Assembly: GCA_902761905.1 (NCBI GenBank)
Contig: CACWMK010000008.1
Location: 1-64,000, forward strand
Source of the DNA: an uncultured Prevotellaceae bacterium
Lineage (GTDB): Bacteria; Bacteroidota; Bacteroidia; Bacteroidales; Bacteroidaceae
Direction of reading: 5' to 3'
Length of the DNA stretch: 64,000 nucleotides
Each line of letters starts with the position of its first letter. Within the stretch, counting starts at the first letter, position 1. This document shows positions 7,839 through 15,360 of the stretch, one piece after another. The position numbers and the translations under genes are program-made. The notes under the pieces are model-generated. The model had not been told where the DNA came from. It did not search any database and saw nothing but the letters and a program-made list of their open reading frames with translations.

Positions 7839-8387
7839 ATGACAGAAGTGAATATAAATAAGAACGCGTGCCTGAGCGAGCACTTCACTCTTGGTGAAAT
7901 GTGCAAGACAAGTGCAAGGACTCCAGATGGAAACATCCCTTCGCACGTACATGTAGAGAATTTGAAACGCCTCTGTGGGTGGTTGGAGATGCTGCGTAAG
8001 AGGTATAATGAGCGGTATGTGATCCCCCCACCTTGTCATCTCGAGCGAAGTCGAGAGATCTCTCCACGCGCTGCGCTTGGTCGAGATGACAATGAGGGTA
8101 GGGAGGAGCCGATTATCATCAACAGCGGCTATCGAAGCCCAGAGGTGAATAAGGCCGTTGGCGGTGTGGCCACCAGCAATCACCTGACAGGCTGTGCCGC
8201 TGATATCAAGGTAGCTGGCATCGAGCAACTAATACGCTACGCCACTATCCTGCTCGACATCAGCGACGAATCGCAGGAGGACTTTGATGAACTCCTAATA
8301 GAGCGCTCGCCCAAGGGCAGCTACTGGTTGCACTTCGCCGTTCGCCCATCTGGTAATCGCCGTAAGGTGCGCCTGATACAGACGTAA
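7839..8387 (+). CDS. Peptidase M15 (D-Ala-D-Ala carboxypeptidase-like, endolysin type) with in-frame repeat insertion
   Basis: This 182-residue protein of the M15_3 type has the zinc motif HLTGCAAD (His115, Asp122) and a second His in YWLHFA near residue 165. Related phage endolysin-like enzymes cut the peptide stems of peptidoglycan. No signal peptide is present, as is usual where a holin or phage route is used. Residues about 66-85 (CHLERSREISPRAALG and on) are not part of the family; they are encoded by a 60-bp palindromic repeat inserted in frame between helix-forming and core parts. The insertion lies in a surface region before the zinc motif, so activity may survive. It is the last gene of the phage-like block. 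Confidence 0.8.
   Translation: MTEVNINKNACLSEHFTLGEMCKTSARTPDGNIPSHVHVENLKRLCGWLEMLRKRYNERYVIPPPCHLERSREISPRAALGRDDNEGREEPIIINSGYRSPEVNKAVGGVATSNHLTGCAADIKVAGIEQLIRYATILLDISDESQEDFDELLIERSPKGSYWLHFAVRPSGNRRKVRLIQT
8033..8092. repeat. 60-bp palindromic repeat inserted inside the M15 gene
   Basis: TTGTCATCTCGA (8033-8044) is repeated inverted as TCGAGATGACAA (8081-8092). The inner part pairs further (GCGAAG with CTGCGC-type bases, and AGAGATCTCT at the middle). The length is 20 codons, so the frame is kept. Its coding product (HLERSREIS) is a signature I know from dispersed palindromic repeats in many Bacteroidota genomes. Confidence 0.85.
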
Positions 8388-8403
8388 GGCGTCACCATGT
8401 TTC

Positions 8404-8489
8404 GGATAGGGGAAACGATGTTGCGAATTGAGGGGAAATGATGATGTGGAAACATATCTTCCCCTTTCTGCGACACCGTTTCCTCTCGG
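8404..8489. other. Nested imperfect inverted repeats before the PUL promoter
   Basis: GATAGGGGAAACGATGTTGCG (outer left arm, 8404-8425) faces TGCGACACCGTTTCCTCTC (outer right arm, 8469-8487) with mismatches. Inside it, AGGGGAA (8431-8437) pairs exactly with TTCCCCT (8459-8465). It fills most of the 177-nt gap between the M15 gene and SusC. It could end the upstream transcript or mark the border of the phage-like block. Confidence 0.5.
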
Positions 8490-8505
8490 TTTGGGAGAAA
8501 GGTGG

Positions 8506-8513
8506 TACTTTTG
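8506..8513 (+). promoter_or_regulatory. Bacteroidetes -7 element for the PUL
   Basis: TACTTTTG followed by CGG lies 51 nt before the SusC ATG at 8565. A TTTG at 8490-8493 is closer than the usual -33 spacing, so the upstream element is uncertain. Confidence 0.55.
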
Positions 8514-8564
8514 CGGCCAGTTGTGATAAACTTGAAACCAATAATTAATTAACAAAATTGTTCT

Positions 8565-11500
8565 ATGCAAAAAAACAGTCTTAAGCAATTGATGCTCGTC
8601 GTGGCTCTGTTCACGATGCAAGCTGTGTTTGGCACTATTTCTGCAAAACCAATCTCGGGTAAGGTGACATCGGCTACTGATGGCGAACCGCTGATTGGTG
8701 CAACCGTACAGGTGCAGGGCCAGAAATCGGGAATCGTGACCGATTTTGACGGCAACTACACCATCAACGCAGAACAGGGCCAGACTTTGGTGTTCTCTTA
8801 TGTGGGATATCTCACTAAGAGTGTGAAAGTGGGTGGTGCCAGCACCATCAACGTAGTTCTGGAGGAAGATCGCCAGTCGCTGGAAGAGGTGGTGGTGATT
8901 GGTTATGGTGTACAGAAGAAAAAACTGTTGACAGGTGCCACCACCCAGGTGAAGGGTGACGACATAGCCAAGCTGAACACTACCAACCCGCTGCAGGCCA
9001 TGCAGGGACAGACACCTGGTGTTAGTATCCAGTCGACCTCTGGTCAGCCTGGATCGAGCATGAAGGTGAACATCCGCGGACTGGGTACCGTGGGCAGCAG
9101 CGGTCCACTATATCTTATAGATGGTATAGGTGGCGACATATCGACCCTGAACCCTGCCGACATCGAGAGTATCGACGTGCTGAAGGATGCTGCTTCGGCT
9201 GCTATCTATGGTGCACAGGCTGCCAACGGTGTGGTACTGGTGACGACCAAGAACGGACGTGCCGGAAAGGCAGAGGTGAGCTTCGATGCATACTACGGTT
9301 GGCAGAATGTGGCCCGCAAGGCGCCTATGCTGAACTCGCAGGAGTATATGACCATTATGAACGAGCAGCAGATAAACTCGGGCAACCAGCCATACGACTT
9401 CAGCAGCATGAAGAGCATTTACGACCCCAACGGCAATCTGTATGACACCAACTGGATAGACCAGATGTTTAAGAGCAACGCCAAGGTGGAGAGCTACAAC
9501 CTGGGTATCACTGGTGGTAACAAGGTTTCGACCTATGCGCTGTCGATGGGATATATGAGTCAGGAAGGTATCGTGGGCGGTAAGGACGTATCTAACTACC
9601 AGCGCTACAACTTCCGTGTGAACTCTGAGCACAACGTGATAGACAAGCTGCTGAAGGTGGGCGAGCAGATTAGCTTCGTTTACACCAAGAGCGTAGGCGT
9701 AGGCGTGGGCAACCAGTATAACAATACCCTGCGTGGTGCATTCGGCACATCGCCACTGGCTCCTGTTTATGCTACCAACATATTCGACGGCAGTCAGGCC
9801 GACGCAGGTGCTGAGGCCAGCAACTACAACGGATTCTACGGCAGCCCATATAATGCTACCGACTATAGCGACTGGTATCAGTATGATGGTAACCCCTACG
9901 GTAACATGATGACCAACACCAACAATGATAACAGAAATGCTACATTCAGTGGTAATGTATATGCCGAGCTGACCCCGCTGAAGGGTCTGAAGCTGCGCAC
10001 CGTATTCGGAGCTGTGTATGGCACCAGCGAGTATCGCGGATTCTCTACATTCTACCACTTCAGCCCATACAGCTATAACGACACACGTACATCGGCCAGT
10101 CAGGCTATGAACCACGGACTGACCATGACCTGGACCAACACTGCCCAGTATGACTGGACGCTGAACGAGGATCACGCCTTCAGCGCGCTGATAGGTATGG
10201 AGGCCAGTCGCTACTCTGGCACATCGGTTAGCGCTGCCAACGGCTATCTGAAGGAAGGATTCGACGATTGGGAGCATGCGTACGTAAATAATGGTACTGC
10301 CACATCGACCGACGACGGCCTTAGTGCAGGCGGCAGTCCTCATGGCGACTCGCGCAACGTGTCATACTTTGGACGTATAGGATGGAACTGGAAGGAGACC
10401 TATATGGTGAACGCCACCCTGCGTGCCGACGGTTCGAGCAAGTTTGCCAGCGGTCATCGCTTCGGCTACTTCCCATCAGTATCAGCTGGTTGGACCATCT
10501 CTAACGAGAAGTTTATGCAGCCTATCGCATCGGTTATCGACTTCCTGAAGCTGCGCGCCAGCTGGGGACAGGTGGGTAACCAGAACATCTCAGACTATCA
10601 GTATCTGGCTCCTGTGAAGAATACCAACACCCACTATCTGTTTGGTACATCGGGCTATGACGACACAGAGTCGGTATCGGTGCTGGGTACCAACTGGGGT
10701 GCATATCCTAGTCGTGTGGCTAACCCTGATGTGACATGGGAGACATCTGAACAGTTCAACGTGGGTATTGATGCTCGCATGATTGGCGGACACCTGAATG
10801 TAAACCTGGACTATTATATTAAGACAACCAAAGACTGGCTCGTTACTGCCCCTGTGCTGGCAACTGTAGGTACAGGCGCACCAACCATCAATGGTGGCGA
10901 CGTGAAGAACAAGGGATTTGAGTTTAACCTGGCCTGGAACGATATGATAGGTAAGGACTTCCGTTATAATATAGGTGTGAACGGAGCCTACAACAAGAAC
11001 GAGGTGGGTAGCATTCCTACCGACGATGGTATCATACACGGTGCTACAAACCAGCTGTACGACAACGCTCCTGAGTTCTATCGTGCACAGAACGGTCATG
11101 CTATCGGCTACTTCTGGGGCTACAAGACTGCAGGCATATTCCAGAACCAGCAGGAGATAGATGAGTGGATAGCCAACGGCAACGGTGTGCTGCAGGCCGA
11201 TGTGAAGCCGGGCGACGTGAAGTACTACGACATAGACCACAACGGCGTGATAAACGACGACGACAAGGTGGACCTGGGCAATGGTATGCCTGACTTTACT
11301 TACGGTTTTAATCTGGGATTTGACTACAAGGGACTCGACTTCTCAGTTCAGGCCAACGGTGCTGCCGGACAGAAGATTGTACAGACCTATCGCAACCACG
11401 CTAACGCACAGGCAAACTACACCACAGAGATACTGCAGCGTTGGACTGGCGAAGGTACCAGCAATCGTATTCCACGCGTGACAACAACCAACATCAACTG

Positions 11501-11768
11501 GCAGTTCTCTGACCTGTATGTGCACGATGCCGACTATCTGCGCATATCGACCGTGACACTGGGTTACGACCTGGCTCGCATCTGGAAAAACAAGTACTGC
11601 AAGCAGCTGCGACTGTATGTTCAGGCCCAGAATCTTCTTACTTTCACAAAATACAAGGGTATGGATCCTGAAATCGGATACGGAACCGACGGATGGGTGA
11701 GCGGTGTTGACGTAGGTTACTACCCACGCCCACGTACTATCCTTATTGGTGCTAATGTGAAGTTTTAA
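8565..11768 (+). CDS. susC: SusC-like TonB-dependent outer-membrane transporter
   Basis: The 1067 residues are of usual SusC length. A signal peptide (about 1-27) is followed by a carboxypeptidase-regulatory-like beta-sandwich (ISGKVTSATDGEPLIGATV) and the TonB-box region with VVVIGYG. Next come the plug (NIRGLGTVGSSGPLYLIDGI, DVLKDAASAAIYGAQAANGV) and a 22-strand barrel ending in IGANVKF. With SusD it imports oligosaccharides across the outer membrane using TonB energy. It is the first gene of a plus-strand operon running through the GH29 gene. The GH5 endoglucanase suggests a beta-glucan-type substrate such as xyloglucan or a related plant glycan; that is inference. Confidence 0.95.
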   Translation: MQKNSLKQLMLVVALFTMQAVFGTISAKPISGKVTSATDGEPLIGATVQVQGQKSGIVTDFDGNYTINAEQGQTLVFSYVGYLTKSVKVGGASTINVVLEEDRQSLEEVVVIGYGVQKKKLLTGATTQVKGDDIAKLNTTNPLQAMQGQTPGVSIQSTSGQPGSSMKVNIRGLGTVGSSGPLYLIDGIGGDISTLNPADIESIDVLKDAASAAIYGAQAANGVVLVTTKNGRAGKAEVSFDAYYGWQNVARKAPMLNSQEYMTIMNEQQINSGNQPYDFSSMKSIYDPNGNLYDTNWIDQMFKSNAKVESYNLGITGGNKVSTYALSMGYMSQEGIVGGKDVSNYQRYNFRVNSEHNVIDKLLKVGEQISFVYTKSVGVGVGNQYNNTLRGAFGTSPLAPVYATNIFDGSQADAGAEASNYNGFYGSPYNATDYSDWYQYDGNPYGNMMTNTNNDNRNATFSGNVYAELTPLKGLKLRTVFGAVYGTSEYRGFSTFYHFSPYSYNDTRTSASQAMNHGLTMTWTNTAQYDWTLNEDHAFSALIGMEASRYSGTSVSAANGYLKEGFDDWEHAYVNNGTATSTDDGLSAGGSPHGDSRNVSYFGRIGWNWKETYMVNATLRADGSSKFASGHRFGYFPSVSAGWTISNEKFMQPIASVIDFLKLRASWGQVGNQNISDYQYLAPVKNTNTHYLFGTSGYDDTESVSVLGTNWGAYPSRVANPDVTWETSEQFNVGIDARMIGGHLNVNLDYYIKTTKDWLVTAPVLATVGTGAPTINGGDVKNKGFEFNLAWNDMIGKDFRYNIGVNGAYNKNEVGSIPTDDGIIHGATNQLYDNAPEFYRAQNGHAIGYFWGYKTAGIFQNQQEIDEWIANGNGVLQADVKPGDVKYYDIDHNGVINDDDKVDLGNGMPDFTYGFNLGFDYKGLDFSVQANGAAGQKIVQTYRNHANAQANYTTEILQRWTGEGTSNRIPRVTTTNINWQFSDLYVHDADYLRISTVTLGYDLARIWKNKYCKQLRLYVQAQNLLTFTKYKGMDPEIGYGTDGWVSGVDVGYYPRPRTILIGANVKF

Positions 11769-11798
11769 TTAAGAGTTAAGAATTAAGAATTTAGAGTT
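11769..11798 (+). repeat. AT-rich TTAAGAATTAAG leader repeat between susC and susD
   Basis: The gap consists of repeated TTAAGAGTTAAGAATTAAG-like words directly before the susD start. The same words fill the next gap (13431-13466) and appear more weakly before 4328. This looks like a replicated unstructured translation leader, suited to organisms that rarely use Shine-Dalgarno pairing. Confidence 0.5.
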
Positions 11799-13430
11799 AT
11801 GAATACTAAGATAAATATTTTAGTGCTTTCCTCTTTGCTCTTGACTGCATGTTCAGAGAGTTATCTCGATGTGGAGTCGAAGACAGAGTCGAACACCAGC
11901 AATTTCTATAAGACCCAGAATGATGCCTATCGTGCGCTGATAGGTTGCTACGACGGTTGGCGCCAGACCAGCAGTGCCCCTGGATTCTCGTTCTACGTTG
12001 CCTCTGAGGTGATGGGTGCCGAGTGCTTTGGTGCTACTGGTAATACCGACGGACGTGGATATCAGGTGGTTGACCGTTTTGACATCGCACAGTCGTCGTC
12101 AGACCTCAACCTGTATGAGACTGACTGGGCACGCTATTACGAGGGTATCTACCGCTGTAATGAGCTCATAAAGTATGAACCACAGATAGAGTGGAAGAAC
12201 GAGACGCTGAAGGGCACCTATATGGGTGAGTGCCACGCTCTGCGCGCTATCCTTTATTTCGACCTGGTTCGTATGTTCGGCAATGTGCCCCTGCTTACTG
12301 TAGCAACTGAGGAGAACGTGCCACAGGCTACACCAGCCGAGGTGTATCAGGTGATATTCGACGACCTGCAGTATGCCATCGACAACATCCCTGCCGATGC
12401 TTATCCAAAGGCTGATGCTGCCAACAACGACGGACACATCACCAAGTATGCTGCCGAGGCTCTGTACGCACGTGCATACCTGTTCTATACAGGTTACTAT
12501 GGTGCCAATATCGACGGTGTGACCAAGGAGAAGGCTCTGGCCTATTGCGAGGACGTGATCAACAGCGGCGAGTACGATCTGGTATCGGAGTATAAGAACC
12601 TGTGGCCTGCTGCTTCGGCAGGAATCGCTGAGGTGGGCGATGCCGAGACACTGTTGGGCACCTATGCAGGTGATGGCAACAGCGAGACAGTATTGGCCAT
12701 GAAGTTTACCAATACTCAGGACTATAACGGTAACAACGACTCGAACCGTTGGCAGGTGATGCTGGGTATGCGCAATCTGCCAGTAGCACCTTACGGTCGC
12801 GGTTGGGGTGCACTCACCGTTAATCCGCTGTTTGTAAATCAGTATGAGGCTGGCGATGCCCGTAAGAAGGCTTCTGTGATCGACATCGTGAACGAGGGTA
12901 TAGTGAATGCCGATGGTTTCGATGCCAGCTACAAGGACCAGCGCGAGTACACTGGATATGTGATTAAGAAGTACTCACCACTCTGCTTTGCTGATGGTAC
13001 CAGTGCTGTTAAGATTGACGGTAGTGGCGGATTCCAGGAGCAGAACCACCAGGACTGGGTGATAATGCGCTATGCCGACGTGCTGCTGATGGCTGCCGAA
13101 CTGGGTAGCGGCAACGCTCAGAGCTATCTGGATAAGGTTCGTGCACGTGCAGGACTGCAGCCAGTTGCCGTATCGCAGGCTACGATCCTGAAGGAGCGTA
13201 AGTTTGAGTTTGCCTTCGAGGCTATCAACTACTGGGACCTGCTGCGTCAGGGCGTAGACTATGCTGCACAGCAGATTGCTACCAGCGGCATCGATGTGAT
13301 GTCGGGTGGAAATGCTGACAAGGTGGTAATCTCTGCCGAGAATATCAAGGCCAAGAAGGGACTCTGCCAGATTCCTCAGAATCAGATAATCCTCTCTAAT
13401 GGAGTGCTTAAGCAGAATGCCGGATGGTAA
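11799..13430 (+). CDS. susD: SusD-like surface glycan-binding lipoprotein
   Basis: The 543-residue lipoprotein has the lipobox LLTACS (acylated Cys18). It carries the SusD/RagB TPR-type fold: an N-terminal YRALIGCYDGWRQ helix, ECHALRAILYFDLVRMFGNVP, and a C-terminal LKERKFEFAFEAINYWDLLR. It caps the SusC barrel on the cell surface and passes oligosaccharide to it. It is co-transcribed with susC, 30 nt apart. The length and all landmark motifs are normal. Confidence 0.93.
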   Translation: MNTKINILVLSSLLLTACSESYLDVESKTESNTSNFYKTQNDAYRALIGCYDGWRQTSSAPGFSFYVASEVMGAECFGATGNTDGRGYQVVDRFDIAQSSSDLNLYETDWARYYEGIYRCNELIKYEPQIEWKNETLKGTYMGECHALRAILYFDLVRMFGNVPLLTVATEENVPQATPAEVYQVIFDDLQYAIDNIPADAYPKADAANNDGHITKYAAEALYARAYLFYTGYYGANIDGVTKEKALAYCEDVINSGEYDLVSEYKNLWPAASAGIAEVGDAETLLGTYAGDGNSETVLAMKFTNTQDYNGNNDSNRWQVMLGMRNLPVAPYGRGWGALTVNPLFVNQYEAGDARKKASVIDIVNEGIVNADGFDASYKDQREYTGYVIKKYSPLCFADGTSAVKIDGSGGFQEQNHQDWVIMRYADVLLMAAELGSGNAQSYLDKVRARAGLQPVAVSQATILKERKFEFAFEAINYWDLLRQGVDYAAQQIATSGIDVMSGGNADKVVISAENIKAKKGLCQIPQNQIILSNGVLKQNAGW

Positions 13431-13466
13431 GATTAGTTAAGAATTAAGAGTTAAGAATTAAGAGTT
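13431..13466 (+). repeat. Second AT-rich leader repeat, between susD and the surface-binding protein
   Basis: It consists of GATTAGTTAAGAATTAAG followed by AGTTAAGAATTAAGAGTT, nearly the same words as 11769-11798. It contains no terminator or promoter motif. Confidence 0.5.
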
Positions 13467-15335
13467 ATGAAAACAAAGAATCTATTATATAGTGTGCTGG
13501 CGAGCATCGTAATGTTGCTGGCAGCATGTACGCCTGATTCTGATAGCATGGGCGCTATCGACCTGACTTCAGCCCAACTGGCCGAGAACAGTGGTTTCTC
13601 TGTGAATGTGGACCAGAACACGAATCAGGTTACGTTTACTAGTTTGCTGCCCAGCAGCTACTCTGTGTACTGGGAGTACGGACCAGCTCCTACATCTGAC
13701 GATGTGAGCATATCGGGTACCAGCACCAACAGCACCTATCAGGTGGGGGTGGCATTCGATGGCGACTATTATGTTCGCATGGGTGTTCAGACTCGTGGTG
13801 GTATTGTGTTCAGCGATCGCGCCTCGTTCCATATCAACCAGATGAATCCTAACCTCATCTCTGATGCTGCATGGACTATGCTGACTGGTGGTGTGGGCAA
13901 CTCAAAGACATGGGTTCTCGACCTCGATGCCAATGGTACCTGTCTGAAGTTTGGTGGCCCAAAGTGGTTCTACACATCAGGTATGTCGTGGGATAGTTTC
14001 CACAACGTGGCTGGCGAGAACTATCTCGACTCAGAGCAGTGGGACGCTTCTACTGCCATCGATCCTACTTACGCCAGCGAGTGGTACTGGGCTGCCGACT
14101 TTGCAGGCAACAGTTGGATTTGCGGCGCTGCCGACTATGGCACAATGACTTTCGACCTGATTAATGGTGCCAATGTAGACGTGAACGGTCAGAAGGGCTC
14201 GTTCAATATGGATGTTGCCTCGCACACCATCTCGTTTACAGGTGTTATCCCCCTGAGTCCTGGTCAGGAAGATGCTATCCTGGGACAGCGTCCTGATGGC
14301 AACTACAAGATTATCTATCTTACAGACAACGCTATGCAGATTATGTTCGACGGTGGTTCGAACGATAACACACCGTTCACATTCAACTATATCTCTAAGG
14401 AGTATAAGGACAACTATGTGGCACCTGTTATCACCACTATCACACTGCCTGAGGGTTGGATGAACTTCCTGCAGCCATTCAATCAGAATACCACTACCTA
14501 TAAGTTTGATGAGGACACACCATTTGGCTGGTTCACCCTGGCTGGTGAAGAGATTTCACGCTCAGGTTTTGCTGGTCATCCTGATGTGACTGATGCAGAG
14601 TTTGAACTGAACTCAAAGACCAAGACATTCAAGATTACTGATATCGCAGGTAACACCACAGAGGGTAGCTATAGCATCGGCGAGGATGGTGTAATCAGCT
14701 TCTCGCAGCTGCCATCGTTTGCTATCTCAACCAACAAGAACATTAAGTTTGCCTCAAGCACGAATGAGCTGCAGGTTATCACCTATGAGATTAGCGATCG
14801 CACAGGCGACTTGACAGATTTGTGGCTGGGTTCTAAGCAGTACGACGACCAGGGTAATGCCTACGAGTATCTGGCTTACCACCTGAAGAAACAGACTGGT
14901 GGTGCTCAGGTAGAGAGCTTCACTGGCGTACTGAGCTTCTCTGATACAAGTTGGGCATTCCTCAACAGTCCAGAGGTTTACATCACTGGCGAGGGCGACT
15001 ATGTATTTACTGTCACCAACGACGGCTCGTCGAACACTCAGGATCCGTATCTGATGTTCCTCGACGTAGCTAAGATTCTGAAGAAGCATCCTAACACCGA
15101 CCTGATTATCAAGAGCATCAAGGTGGATGGCAATGAGGTGCTTGGATCAGAGGAAGGTATGGACGATGAGACCATCTCACGTCAGCTTGGTGATGATGCT
15201 ACTACAGGCCGTCGATATATCCTGAATCCCTGGAACGACGAGTCGGCATCTCACACCCATCTCTTCAAGTTCAGCAACACTATCGTGGTTACCATCGGTG
15301 TGAAGTACGATGTGGGCGAAGTAGTTTTGAAGTAA
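13467..15335 (+). CDS. Surface glycan-binding lipoprotein (SusE/SusF position)
   Basis: The 622-residue lipoprotein has the lipobox LLAACT. An N-terminal fibronectin-like or PKD-like domain (about 35-130) is followed by several beta-rich domains with many exposed Trp/Tyr residues, for example WFYTSGMSWDSF and SEWYWAADFAGNSW. Such residues are typical of carbohydrate platforms. There is no catalytic motif. Its place after susD is that of SusE/SusF or SGBP-B proteins, which hold the polysaccharide at the cell surface. Sequence families diverge strongly here, so the role is mainly from context and composition. Confidence 0.75.
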   Translation: MKTKNLLYSVLASIVMLLAACTPDSDSMGAIDLTSAQLAENSGFSVNVDQNTNQVTFTSLLPSSYSVYWEYGPAPTSDDVSISGTSTNSTYQVGVAFDGDYYVRMGVQTRGGIVFSDRASFHINQMNPNLISDAAWTMLTGGVGNSKTWVLDLDANGTCLKFGGPKWFYTSGMSWDSFHNVAGENYLDSEQWDASTAIDPTYASEWYWAADFAGNSWICGAADYGTMTFDLINGANVDVNGQKGSFNMDVASHTISFTGVIPLSPGQEDAILGQRPDGNYKIIYLTDNAMQIMFDGGSNDNTPFTFNYISKEYKDNYVAPVITTITLPEGWMNFLQPFNQNTTTYKFDEDTPFGWFTLAGEEISRSGFAGHPDVTDAEFELNSKTKTFKITDIAGNTTEGSYSIGEDGVISFSQLPSFAISTNKNIKFASSTNELQVITYEISDRTGDLTDLWLGSKQYDDQGNAYEYLAYHLKKQTGGAQVESFTGVLSFSDTSWAFLNSPEVYITGEGDYVFTVTNDGSSNTQDPYLMFLDVAKILKKHPNTDLIIKSIKVDGNEVLGSEEGMDDETISRQLGDDATTGRRYILNPWNDESASHTHLFKFSNTIVVTIGVKYDVGEVVLK

Positions 15336-15360
15336 TTGTGAAACATCAAAATTGATAATT

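Noticed and set aside
8033-8092. A CRISPR repeat or transposon end for the palindrome in the M15 gene
   Set aside because: It is a single copy here with no spacer array and no transposase; it fits the known dispersed palindromic repeats better.
9108-10343. A 411-codon open frame on the minus strand inside susC
   Set aside because: It is antisense to a clear SusC with all landmarks. The product is rich in Val/His/Thr with no domain, as expected of a shadow frame from codon bias.
11769-13466. The TTAAGAATTAAG words between PUL genes as binding sites of a regulator
   Set aside because: They are simple AT-rich leaders directly at start codons, with no dyad symmetry and no promoter nearby.
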